From assembly GCF_042679305.1 (NCBI RefSeq), contig NZ_JBHTMP010000010.1, forward strand, positions 62,001 to 126,000: a DNA stretch of 64,000 nt, given 5' to 3'. Positions 43,128 through 51,225 of the stretch are shown here, in pieces. Below the pieces are notes generated by a model. It saw only the letters and a list, made by a program, of their open reading frames with translations, was not told where the DNA came from and made no database searches. A program made the translations under genes and the position numbers. Numbering within the stretch: the first letter of the stretch is position 1; every line of letters starts with the position of its first letter. The DNA comes from Micromonospora_H sonneratiae. Lineage in GTDB: Bacteria > Actinomycetota > Actinomycetes > Mycobacteriales > Micromonosporaceae.

Positions 43128-44318
43128 ATGAGGTTGAACAGCAGAAACCTATCGAAACGGCGGGTCGCGCTGGGTGTGGCAGCGGGACTCGTTGCCCTCA
43201 CGGTCACGGTCACCGGGCTCGATCCGGCCGGAGGATCGGTGACCGGCTCCGACCCCGCCGCCACCCGGTTGCAGCGGGACACCGACGCGATCCACGCCCT
43301 CGGGGTGACCGGCGTTCAGGCCCGGGTGACCACCTCCGACGGCCGGCAACTCGTCGCCACCAGCGGCCTCGCCGACCGTGGCACCCGCCGACCGGTGCCG
43401 CCCAACGGACGCTTCCGGATCGCGAGTACCCGTAAGGCGTTCGAAGCCACCGTCATCCTGCAACTGGTCGGGGAACGCCGACTGTCCCTCGACGACACTG
43501 TCGAGCGGTGGCTACCCGGGTTGGTCCGCGGCAACGGCAACGACGGCCGACGGATCACCGTACGTCACCTCCTGCAGAACACCAGCGGCATCCACGACGA
43601 CCTGCCCGGCTACACGACGCCCGAGGAGTATCTTCAGCAACGATACGAGGTGTACACCCGCGAGCAACTCGTGGCACGGGCGATGAACCACCGGCCGGAC
43701 TTCGAACCCGGAGCGGGCTGGGCCTACTCCAACACGGGCTTCGTCCTGGTCGGCATGATCATCGAGCGGGTCACCGGTCGGTCCCTGCAACAGGAGGTCA
43801 CCGACCGGATCGTCGGTCCGCTCGGGCTGCACCACACCACCTGGCCCGGGACGTCGCCGTTCCTACCCCAGCCGCACGCTCGGGCGTACCAACTGTTCGA
43901 GACCGGTGAGCTGGTGGACGTCACCGAGCAGGTTCTGGTGGACCCGGATTCCATGGTCTCCAGCACCCGGGACCTCGACCGGTTCTTCCGTGCGCTGCTG
44001 GGCGGCCGGCTGCTGCGCCCCGCGCAACTGGCCGAGATGAAGCGAACGGTCGAGATCAACGAGGACATCAACGTGATCTGGCCGGGTGGCCGCTACGGGC
44101 TCGGCCTGGCCAGCCGTCCGCTGCCCTGCGGTGGCGTCTACTGGGGCCACGACGGCGGCGACGGCGGCTACATCACAGTCAACGGCGTCACCGACGACGG
44201 GCAGCGCAGCGCCGTGGTGTCCATGTCCGCCTCGCTCGGTGATTCGCTGGAGAGTCAACTCCAGCAGCAACGTGGCGCTGACACGCTGATCCAGAACGCT
44301 CTGTGCGGCGGGGTGTAG
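43128..44318 (+). CDS. Beta-lactamase-family serine hydrolase (D,D-carboxypeptidase-like)
   Basis: A 396-residue secreted enzyme of the serine beta-lactamase/class C PBP fold. Twin-Arg-like and hydrophobic leader (KRRVALGVAAGLVALTVTV), then SxxK as STRK with Ser100 and Lys103, YSN with Tyr200 and Asn202, and the third motif HDGGDGGY near the end. Closest in type to Streptomyces R61 D-Ala-D-Ala carboxypeptidase. ATG 43128; an upstream open extension is not used. It shares its promoter and leader with the ABC transporter at 39638, so both are probably switched on together by the two-component system. Confidence 0.9.
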   Translation: MRLNSRNLSKRRVALGVAAGLVALTVTVTGLDPAGGSVTGSDPAATRLQRDTDAIHALGVTGVQARVTTSDGRQLVATSGLADRGTRRPVPPNGRFRIASTRKAFEATVILQLVGERRLSLDDTVERWLPGLVRGNGNDGRRITVRHLLQNTSGIHDDLPGYTTPEEYLQQRYEVYTREQLVARAMNHRPDFEPGAGWAYSNTGFVLVGMIIERVTGRSLQQEVTDRIVGPLGLHHTTWPGTSPFLPQPHARAYQLFETGELVDVTEQVLVDPDSMVSSTRDLDRFFRALLGGRLLRPAQLAEMKRTVEINEDINVIWPGGRYGLGLASRPLPCGGVYWGHDGGDGGYITVNGVTDDGQRSAVVSMSASLGDSLESQLQQQRGADTLIQNALCGGV

Positions 44319-44350
44319 CCAAGCCGTACGGCGTGTAACGAACGAGAGCC

Positions 44351-44377
44351 CTGACCGGCGATGGCCACTCCGGTCAG
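44351..44377 (+). terminator. Hairpin after serine hydrolase gene
   Basis: CTGACCGG (44351-44358) pairs with CCGGTCAG (44370-44377), 33 bp after the stop. A short stem without T run; moderate support. Confidence 0.5.
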
Positions 44378-44474
44378 AGCCGTTCCGGAGGAAAAACCCG
44401 GCAGGACGCCTCTTCGTCGAACGGTGCCAGAGGGGCGACTGCGCAGGGCGGGCCGGATTCGAGCCTGGCCGGCG

Positions 44475-45286
44475 TCAGGGCTTCCACCGTTTCAGCTCGG
44501 CCGGGTAGACAAGCTCGGTCCGGTCACCGGGGAAGACCACGTCGGCGACTTCCACGATCCGGTCGGTGATGTCGATGGAAGTCTTGCGGAGGGCCAGGAC
44601 CGACACCCCGGGTTCGATGTCGAGGAGTTCGGCCTCGTCCGGGGATGGTGGCCGTGCCCGTACCTCGTCGACGATGCGGGCCAGTTCGACGCCGAGGGTG
44701 AACAGTTGTGCTGTGTCCCGCCCGGCCAGGGTTCGTTGTCGGCGTCGAGCAGGTCAGGGTTCGCCTTCACTAGGTCGTACGGCAGGTAGGAGTAGGACAC
44801 CGACAGCGGTGCGCTCTCCTGCCGGGAGCTGGTCCAGTACACCCGACGTAGTAGCGGTGTGCCGACCGGCAGAACGAAGGCGTTGGCCATGTCGTCGTCG
44901 GCCGGCACCCGGGCGTACTCGGCGTGGAACTTCAGGTCATCGGTGGCCAGGCCGGTGTCGTGTTCGGTCCCGCCGGTCCCGCGCCGATGGCCCTCGTAGA
45001 GCAGGGCCCGGTCCTTCTCCCACTGGTACCGCTCGGTGTTACGCCGCCGTATCCGTCGGCAGGGTGCGCGTACGTAGGTGCCGCGTCCCTGTTCTGCTCG
45101 GACCAGGCCCCATTCGCGCAACTGGCGGATGGCGTTGCGGACGCTGGTACGGGACAGTCCGGACGACTCGGCCAGCTGGGTCTCACTGGGCATGGCCGCG
45201 CCCCGGGCGAGCTTGCCACTCATGATCTGGGCGCGCAGCTCCTCAGCGAGCTGTAGGTAGCGCGGACGCCGGTCGCGAGAGACCAC
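44475..45286 (-). pseudogene. Frameshifted GntR/UTRA regulator (copy of 31149-31961)
   Basis: Start, HTH (PRYLQLAEELRAQIMSGKL, SRTSVRNAIRQLREWGLV) and ligand domain follow the island GntR closely until PWPGGTQH near 44712. There one base is missing (ACACAGCACAACTG against ACACAACACCAACTG in the intact copy) and the frame shifts. After the shift the other frame again matches, ending LKRWKP and TGA at 44475-44477. The last third is therefore lost from the protein. If expressed, it would be a DNA-binding protein with an incomplete ligand domain. Confidence 0.85.
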
Positions 45287-45485
45287 GCCGCCAACGCTAC
45301 CGCCGGGATGTCGACCTGTCTGGCGGGTGGGAACAGGGGGTACGGCGGTGTGGGCTGGTCTGCGGTCGCTGGCGGCCTGCGCACCTCGACTCCGTGGCCC
45401 GTGACTCGTGACCGAGGCGGGCCGCCTCGTGGGTGCCGTACGGGCCGACGGGGCGGCAGCATCCCCGGCCCGGCAAAACGAGGTA

Positions 45486-45514
45486 TTGACGATCGTGTGT
45501 GCGCTCTATAGCCT
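45486..45514 (+). promoter_or_regulatory. Sigma-70-type promoter for PLAT protein gene
   Basis: TTGACG (45486-45491) and TATAGC/TAGCCT (45507-45514) with 15-17 bp spacing, about 60 bp before the TTG at 45573. One of the clearest housekeeping-type promoters in the window. Confidence 0.6.
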
Positions 45515-45572
45515 GCACTGAGCGCAGTCGTACAGCTACTTACCGTGATCATCGTTCGATGTGGAGGTCAAG

Positions 45573-45944
45573 TTGGCAGACTACCAAGTTCAAACCAAGA
45601 CCGGTGATGTCCACAATGGCGGTACGAACGCCAATGTCTTCATCACCTTCCACGGCAGTGACGGTGCCAGTGGACCCTACGAGTTGGACACCCCCGGTGA
45701 AAACAACTTCGAGCAGGGCGACCTGGACGCCTTCACGCTCCACGTCGACAACGCTGGTGCGCTCGAGAGCATCGACATCCAGATGGACGACACGGGTACG
45801 GCCAGTGGATGGTATCTGCAATGGGTCAGGGTCACCGATCCCAGCAATACCCAGTTCTGCTTTCCCTACGGCGGTTGGATGGGCGGCGGTGACGGGCCGA
45901 CCCAGGTCAACCTGAAGCCGTCCGACTCCGGCGACTGCAACTGA
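45573..45944 (+). CDS. PLAT/LH2-domain protein
   Basis: A 123-residue single PLAT (lipoxygenase homology) beta-sandwich: ADYQVQTKTGDVHNGGTNAN, VFITFHGSDGASGPYELD, FEQGDLDAFTL, LESIDIQMDD and SGWYLQWVRV are the domain's standard strands. PLAT domains bind Ca2+ and lipid or protein partners. No signal peptide is visible, so the location is uncertain. TTG 45573 is preferred because GGAGG (45563-45567) lies five bases before it; GTG 45561 would overlap that site. It has a strong promoter and its own terminator, so it is probably an abundant monocistronic product. Confidence 0.85.
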   Translation: MADYQVQTKTGDVHNGGTNANVFITFHGSDGASGPYELDTPGENNFEQGDLDAFTLHVDNAGALESIDIQMDDTGTASGWYLQWVRVTDPSNTQFCFPYGGWMGGGDGPTQVNLKPSDSGDCN

Positions 45945-45980
45945 TTCTGCTGTTCCGACAATCGGTCGTACGCGGAAGTC

Positions 45981-46010
45981 AGCCCGTAGCGCGTACCAGC
46001 GTTACGGGCT
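45981..46010 (+). terminator. Terminator after PLAT gene
   Basis: AGCCCGTAGCGC pairs with GCGTTACGGGCT (12 bp, one G-T) around GTACCA, followed by TTTCC. 36 bp after the stop. Confidence 0.85.
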
Positions 46011-46510
46011 TTCCTGTTCTGTGGCCCACCCGGTCCCGGGTTGAGCGTGAAGCTTCCGATATGCGGCTGCCAGACGGGTGGCGCGGGATGGTCTCCGTTT
46101 TGTTGTGTCGTCACCGATCCGTGATTCGCTTCGCCATGCTGGCATCCGGCTTTCTGGGCTACCTCGTTGACGCGGGGCTGAGTTACCGACACGTACCGCG
46201 ACCAGGCCCATCGCTGTCGCAGACGGGAACGTCGCCGTAGGCGGCGCTTGTGCTGGTTTGGTCTGTCTAGCCCGCGCAGGCGTCCTAGCACATCTGTCCA
46301 CAATTGCAGAAGATCCCGTTCCGGCAGGATCTTCGGCCGCCACGCTTTTGATCAGGGCTGACCGGGCGGAAGTTGGTTCCGAATGATGCGATTCGCCGTT
46401 TGAGCTGGCAGGCTGCTGCGACGGCCAGGTCAAGTGTCACACTGGGCGGCATCTGAGGCACGGCCCAGCGTCTCGGAGTGAATATATTGCCATCGTGGAA
46501 AGGAGCGTCA
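46011..46510. other. Intergenic region without supported gene
   Basis: About 500 bp. Minus-strand frames are open but Arg/Pro-rich and lack motifs or ribosome-binding sites. The right end (AAGGAGCGTCAATG at 46500-46513) holds the start signal of the doubtful frame at 46511. Confidence 0.5.
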
Positions 46511-46933
46511 ATGGTTGCGGAGCCTCACACCCTGCCCCTTGAGGCGATGGTTGTCGGGGACGCATCCTTCCGACGCAAGCTCAAATCCACAATGGACGTA
46601 TTGACGACTGTAGGCTACCGCCCGATCGGCTCGGACCCGGGGGTGGCCGGACCCGGGGTTCGCCGTCAGTCGACGGTCGACATGCGGCCCGGAGCCGGAC
46701 GAAGTGGTTGTCACCGCCATCGTGGCGGTGCACGGTTCCGGTTGCAGGTGATGATCGATCCAGACGTACGGATCATCGAAGACTGCTGTGCGGCCCGGCC
46801 TTCGATGTCGTCTCGTGATTCCGCTGGGCGAGGCCAACTTCGGGAAGGCTCGTCTCTCCGTCAACTCCTCAAGGTACGTGGGGGTACGGTCGGGATGAAC
46901 CGATCCGGATCGTGCGGTGCCACCCGTGGTTAA
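46511..46933 (+). pseudogene. Doubtful, possibly decayed gene with strong start signal
   Basis: ATG 46511 has AAGGAG five bases upstream, and the first 45 residues look coding (EAMVVGDASFRRKLKSTMDV, LTTVGYRPIG). After that the sequence turns Arg/Gly-rich and no longer protein-like, while short runs in other frames look better (for example VVVTAIVAVHGSG near 46700 and VIPLGEANFGKARLSVNSS near 46815). This suggests several frameshifts in a once intact gene, but no family was recognised. It could also be a real short protein with a poor tail. Confidence 0.35.
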
Positions 46934-47066
46934 ATCTGGCCGGATCCGCGCATTATCCAGTGCTGCCATGAAGCTACTGCGTGGCACGGATGCGACAGCT
47001 GTGCAATCGGGCGACGATCAGCCGGATCAATCGACCAGCGACATCATCATAAGTAGTGAGGAACAA

Positions 47067-47492
47067 GTGTCCGACATGAGTCTCTCTCAGATCGTCATCA
47101 ACGCCGTCAAGAGCTTCCGCAGTTCCGTACCTGACTGCGTTGCTGCTGGTGTCGTCGACATGTCAACCGGCATGCTCCTGTCCGTCGAGACGACGGACAG
47201 CCACCCGCAGGAGGTCCTGGACCTACTCGCAGCGGCGACCTTCGACCTCTTCCAGGGCCGGAACGTCACGATGATCGAGGACATGTTCAAGGCCCGGCGC
47301 GGGGTGAGCGGTGGGGGACACTACTTCCAGGAAATTCTGGTGAACAGCCAGAACCTGACCCACCTGTTCCTGCGCAGTACGGTCAGCCCCAACATCGTCG
47401 CTGCGATCGTCTGCCGACGCTCGGTCAACATCGGCATGATGTTTGCGCAGGCCCGACTCGTGATGCGACAGATGGAAGCCGAGGGGGTGTGA
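47067..47492 (+). CDS. Roadblock/LC7-like protein (first of cluster)
   Basis: 141 residues from GTG 47067, which follows GAGGA; the frame is open from 46917 but the upstream part is poor. The Roadblock-type pattern is visible: SLSQIVINAVKSFRSSVP, CVAAGVVDMSTGMLLSVET, EVLDLLAAATFDLFQG, LTHLFLRSTVSPNIVAAIVC and an end helix. Roadblock proteins usually act with small Ras-like GTPases or as dimeric scaffolds; no GTPase gene is present here. It is first of three consecutive same-strand genes with this fold (47067, 47629, 48451). Confidence 0.7.
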   Translation: MSDMSLSQIVINAVKSFRSSVPDCVAAGVVDMSTGMLLSVETTDSHPQEVLDLLAAATFDLFQGRNVTMIEDMFKARRGVSGGGHYFQEILVNSQNLTHLFLRSTVSPNIVAAIVCRRSVNIGMMFAQARLVMRQMEAEGV

Positions 47493-47628
47493 GTCGGCCG
47501 GTACGTGCACACACGTAGGGCCGAGACGATCCACGAGGCCGTGGCGCTGGGATGGAGCGTTCGCAGACATCCCTGACGCCTGGGCGTCGCCGCTGCTGTG
47601 CGATAGGTAGCTCGAAGGGCGCACGAAG

Positions 47629-48390
47629 ATGTCCGGGCGGTTTGATGTCCTCCGCAAGGCCATGCAGATTCTCGGGGCGCGTTCGGTCACGGTGTTCTCG
47701 ATCGCGCCAGGATCCAAGGTTTGGTCGGTAGCCGAGAATCGGGCGACGATCGGCGATGAACCTGCCGCTGCCGCGGCCGATGTGGTCGCGACAGCCCAAC
47801 GTCTGGTGGAGTTGGCCGACCCAGGCAGCCCGCTGGACGAGGTTTTCGCGCTGGACGAGGCCTGGTTTCATGTGCTGTATCTCCTTGGCAGCCAGGAAAC
47901 CGGGCCTCAAGTGGCACACATCCTGCTCGACCGGAACCTGGCGAATCTCGCGGAGGCCCGCCGCGAGTTTCTGGCGCTGGTCGAGGCCGAGCGGGCGGCG
48001 CAGCAGGACACCGAGGAGTCAGGGCAGCGCGACGCCGACGAGCCGGCGCAGCAGGACACCGACGACTCGGGGCAGCGCGACACCGACCGGTCGGGGCAGA
48101 GTATGGCCGACCGGGCGGTGCAACCGGACACCGACCAGTCGGCGCAGGACGTTCCGATGCTCACGCCCCACGAGGTGCAAGGGGCATCGGCTGAAGCGGA
48201 AGCGGCACCTTCCGTAGCCGGACGGGTCGACTTTCCAAGGCGGATAGCGACGGTACGGAGAAAGCCGCAACCGCTACCCGGGGACGGAGCACCTGCCGGC
48301 CCCACCGTGTGGATGAACCATCTTGCGGGGCCGTTCGTATCAGATGAGCCGACGCTGCGTCGTGTGCTTGACGCGCTGCGCCGGCTGTAG
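47629..48390 (+). CDS. Roadblock-like protein with acidic repeat linker (second of cluster)
   Basis: 253 residues. The N-terminal 120 residues have alpha/beta features comparable to the flanking proteins (VTVFSIAPGSKVWSVAEN, EAWFHVLYLLGSQETGPQVA). Then comes a repetitive, hydrophilic linker at about 124-180 built of eight-residue units such as QQDTDDSG, QRDTDRSG and QPDTDQSA. A C-terminal segment follows with TVWMNHLAGPFVSDEPTLRRV. The repeat should be extended and disordered. Family assignment of the N-domain is by context and pattern, so less sure. Gaps to neighbours: 136 and 60 bp. Confidence 0.7.
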   Translation: MSGRFDVLRKAMQILGARSVTVFSIAPGSKVWSVAENRATIGDEPAAAAADVVATAQRLVELADPGSPLDEVFALDEAWFHVLYLLGSQETGPQVAHILLDRNLANLAEARREFLALVEAERAAQQDTEESGQRDADEPAQQDTDDSGQRDTDRSGQSMADRAVQPDTDQSAQDVPMLTPHEVQGASAEAEAAPSVAGRVDFPRRIATVRRKPQPLPGDGAPAGPTVWMNHLAGPFVSDEPTLRRVLDALRRL

Positions 48391-48450
48391 TGGGCGCACT
48401 TTGAGACCAGACCCTTCCCCGCCGGGGAGGGGCAGGCACAAGGGATCGGC

Positions 48451-48867
48451 GTGTATCTGGACGAGGAGAGCAGTCGGGCCATGCTTGCAGAGCTGGCCGC
48501 ACTGCGTGATCGGGTGTCGGGCGTACTTGGCTGCGTTCTTGCGGGCGTCGACGGACTCCTGATTCTCAATGATGCTGGCCCGGGCATCGAGCCGCACGAC
48601 GTCGCCGCGATGGCTGCGGCGACCGTGGGCCTCAGCCGGCAGTTCGGCCGGGCACTACATCAGGGGGTGTTCCAGGAGTGCACCGTCCGCAGCACCCAGG
48701 GACACTTCGCCGTGTACAGCGTCGGTGAGTGGGCGGTACTCGCCGTACGGGCCACCGAGGGGTTGAACATCGCGCGGCTCCATCTGGAGGCACGTGCCAT
48801 GGCGTCCCGCCTCGCCGACGCGCTGCCGACCAACCAGTGGTACGCCCAGACCTGGCCACCGTCGTAA
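48451..48867 (+). CDS. Roadblock/LC7-domain protein (third of cluster)
   Basis: A 138-residue protein with the clear actinobacterial Roadblock pattern: LAALRDRVSGVLGCVLAGVD, GLLILNDAGPGIEPHDVAAM, AAATVGLSRQFGRAL, VRSTQGHFAVYSVGEWAVLA, VRATEGLNIARLHLEARAMA. Compare the CvnB-type proteins of Streptomyces conservons, which assemble with a GTPase and a sensor; those partners are absent here. GTG 48451 lacks a strong ribosome-binding site. Confidence 0.82.
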   Translation: MYLDEESSRAMLAELAALRDRVSGVLGCVLAGVDGLLILNDAGPGIEPHDVAAMAAATVGLSRQFGRALHQGVFQECTVRSTQGHFAVYSVGEWAVLAVRATEGLNIARLHLEARAMASRLADALPTNQWYAQTWPPS

Positions 48868-49018
48868 GGCATCCCACCGCTCGGAGCACCGCTCGGTCTA
48901 CCGCTCAGGCCTCGGCTCGCTGACCGCGTAGCACCGACCGCGTACGAATCGAGGTCGAAAAGTCGGCCGCGTCCGGGTACCGTCCGGGCGCACAGTGGAC
49001 ACGAGGGGTGAGGACGGC

Positions 49019-49372
49019 ATGGACGGTGGCGACGGGACGACGATGCTGTGGCGTCCGACGGGCCCCGAGGAACTGGAACTCGTACGCCAGTCGGGCTGGC
49101 TGCGCTGGCCGCCCCGCCTCCCCGACCAGCCGATCTTCTATCCGGTCCTCAACGAGGACTACGCGATCATGATTGCCCGGGACTGGAACGTTCCGAGTTC
49201 CGGCGTCGGCTACGTGACCAGGTTCCGGGTCGAGTCGGAGTTCCTGCGCCGGTACCCGGTACGGCAGGTCGGCGGCAAGGCCATCCGTGAGCTGTGGGTG
49301 CCGGCGGAGGAGTTGGACGAGTTCAACCAGCACATCGTCGGACTGATCGAGCTGGTGCACGAGTTCCGCTAG
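49019..49372 (+). CDS. Conserved hypothetical protein (ADP-ribosylation/crystallin J1-annotated family)
   Basis: A 117-residue soluble protein: LWRPTGPEELELVRQSGW, RLPDQPIFYPVLNEDYAIMI, ARDWNVPSSGVGYVTRFRVE and RELWVPAEELDEFNQHIVG. This short family is widespread in actinobacteria and cyanobacteria, often misnamed ADP-ribosylation/crystallin J1; no ADP-ribosylglycohydrolase metal site is present. ATG 49019 follows GAGGACGGC; GTG 48995 is an alternative. Function unknown. Confidence 0.8.
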   Translation: MDGGDGTTMLWRPTGPEELELVRQSGWLRWPPRLPDQPIFYPVLNEDYAIMIARDWNVPSSGVGYVTRFRVESEFLRRYPVRQVGGKAIRELWVPAEELDEFNQHIVGLIELVHEFR

Positions 49373-49482
49373 TTGGCCCGTGCCCGGGCCGGTACGCGCC
49401 GGTACGCCGATCCGGGGGCGATGGTCGGGGGCGGAACGGTGGCCGACCGAACACGGCGGGATCCGGCAACTAGGCTCTGATC

Positions 49483-50367
49483 ATGCGCGTGGGGATCGTG
49501 ATTCTTGCTGACCAGCGGTGGTCTGTTGGTGAGCGCCGTTGGCGCCAGGCCGAGGAGTGGGGTTTCGACCACGCCTGGACGTACGACCATCTGGGCTGGC
49601 GGGACCTGGTCGACGGCCCGTGGTTCGACTCGGTGCCCACATTGACCGCTGCGGCCATGGTCACCTCGCGGATCAGGCTGGGTACGCTGATCGCCTCTCC
49701 GAACTTCCGGCATCCAGTGCATTTCGCCCGGCAGGTGACCGCCCTCGACGACATTTCGGGTGGGCGGCTGCTGCTCGGCCTCGGAGCGGGCGGGATCGGG
49801 TTCGACGCGCATGTGCTCGGCAACGAACAGCTGTCGCCACGTCGCCGCGTCGACCGGTTCGGTGAGTTCACGGAATTGCTGGATCTGATCCTCAGCGGGG
49901 ACCGGGTCACCTGGCGGGGGGACTACTTCGCGGCGGTCGACGCCCGGAGCAACCCGGGCTGCGTACAGGATCCACGGGTGCCGTTCGTGCTGGCGGCGAA
50001 CGGTCCACGGTCGATGCGGCTGGTCGCCCGGTATGGCCAGGGGTGGGTGACGACCGGCGACACCTGCGAAGAGCTCGACGACTGGTGGCGTTCGGTGGCC
50101 AGACTGCGTGACCGGATGGACCGGGCCCTCGACGATGCCGGTCGTGATCGTGCCACTCTTGATCGTTACCTGTCCCTTGGCTCCGCCCCGGTCTTCTCCC
50201 TGTCCAGCGTCTCGTTCTTCACCGATGCGGTCGGCCGGGCCGCCGAGTTGGGTTTCACCGACGTGATCACCCACTGGCCACGTCAGTCGAGCTGGTACGC
50301 GGGGGACGAAGCCGTACTGGAGAAGGTGGCGGCGGACGTGTTGCCCCGGTTGCCGGGGCGCGGCTGA
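49483..50367 (+). CDS. LLM-class flavin-dependent oxidoreductase
   Basis: A 294-residue luciferase-like (TIM-barrel) monooxygenase or F420-dependent reductase: MRVGIVILADQRWSVGERRW, EEWGFDHAWTYDHLGWRDL, SRIRLGTLIASPNFRHPVHF, LDDISGGRLLLGLGAGG and FVLAANGPRSMRLVARYGQG. Substrate unknown. ATG 49483. Shorter than typical 320-350-residue members but the barrel is complete to the C-terminal helices. Monocistronic. Confidence 0.9.
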   Translation: MRVGIVILADQRWSVGERRWRQAEEWGFDHAWTYDHLGWRDLVDGPWFDSVPTLTAAAMVTSRIRLGTLIASPNFRHPVHFARQVTALDDISGGRLLLGLGAGGIGFDAHVLGNEQLSPRRRVDRFGEFTELLDLILSGDRVTWRGDYFAAVDARSNPGCVQDPRVPFVLAANGPRSMRLVARYGQGWVTTGDTCEELDDWWRSVARLRDRMDRALDDAGRDRATLDRYLSLGSAPVFSLSSVSFFTDAVGRAAELGFTDVITHWPRQSSWYAGDEAVLEKVAADVLPRLPGRG

Positions 50368-50370
50368 TCA

Positions 50371-50502
50371 GAACCAGAACCAGAACCAGGGACGGGAGCA
50401 GGGCCGGGAGCCGGCGCCGGAGTCAGGCGCGGGAGCAGGACCAGGAGCAGGGGCGGGAACAGGGCCGGGGCCGGGATCAGGACCAGACCGGGGTCGGGGC
50501 GG
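50371..50502. repeat. Degenerate short tandem repeat
   Basis: About 130 bp of hexamer-like units starting AACCAG-AACCAG-AACCAG and drifting to GGAGCAGG, GGCCGGGA and similar purine/CCA patterns. It fills the gap between convergent genes (oxidoreductase end 50367, phosphoribosyltransferase end 50508). Confidence 0.8.
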
Positions 50503-50507
50503 ACCGT

Positions 50508-51068
50508 TCACGGTCCGAGGTCGTTGCCGGCGAGTATGGCGCGTACCCGTAGCTCGGTCGCCAGCTCGGCGGAACAGTCGGCGACGACCGCAGCGGTGCC
50601 GACCGGCTCGGCGGCGCGGGCGGAGATTACCTGATAGAGGGCGCGGAGCTGGGCGCCGGTGGCCACCCAGTCGTCCACCACGAGCACCCGGTCGCCGGGG
50701 CCCAGGTGCCGGTCCCGTACGCCCAGCGCCAGCGTCCGGCCCCGGTAGTCCGGGGGCGTGGTGCCCCAGGTGGTCGGTTCGGCGATCATCCGTTCACCCT
50801 GACCCTTGTACGCCGGCACGAAACCGACGCCGAGCGCCACCGCCACCAGCGGGCCGAGCATCAGTCCGGTCACCTCGGGGGCGACGACCACGGTCGGGCG
50901 CTCGGCCCGGAAAAGTTCGGCCAGCGCGGGACCGACCCGGGCCAGGATCTCCCGGTCGCGCCACCAGCCGGAGACGTCGCTGACCAGGTGGGTCGCCTGC
51001 GGTCCGGGGTCGATCCAGCGGAACTGTTCGAGCAGACGTTTCCTCAGCTCATCGGCCATGTTGACCAT
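50508..51068 (-). CDS. Phosphoribosyltransferase-family protein
   Basis: 186 residues with the PRPP-binding loop VLVVDDWVATGAQ, a hood region (PTVVVAPEVTGLMLGPLVA) and YKGQGERMI. The fold matches adenine-type phosphoribosyltransferases, but the enzyme is not certain to be Apt because flanking motifs differ; such proteins also act as regulators. Starts at GTG/ATG near 51068-51059 (M-V-N-M-A). Divergent from the RlpA-like gene. Confidence 0.85.
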   Translation of the reverse strand: MVNMADELRKRLLEQFRWIDPGPQATHLVSDVSGWWRDREILARVGPALAELFRAERPTVVVAPEVTGLMLGPLVAVALGVGFVPAYKGQGERMIAEPTTWGTTPPDYRGRTLALGVRDRHLGPGDRVLVVDDWVATGAQLRALYQVISARAAEPVGTAAVVADCSAELATELRVRAILAGNDLGP

Positions 51069-51225
51069 CGTCCGACAGGGGGAACGATCAACCCAGCTCG
51101 GGTCGGATGATCGGCTACACGTTTCATGGCAAATGCGGGCGAAGCGGATTGATCACGTTGACCTCCGAAGCGCGTCGCTGGCTACGGTCCGCACCGGTCT
51201 CCTAGTCGATCGAAGGGACGGGTCG

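Noticed and set aside
45866..46433. Minus-strand open frames in the gap after the PLAT gene, considered as transposase remnant
   Set aside because: No DDE or HTH motif and no flanking inverted repeats; composition not protein-like.
50371..50502. Possible CRISPR array
   Set aside because: Units are about 6 bp and degenerate, without spacers; simple tandem repeat. No CRISPR array was seen elsewhere.
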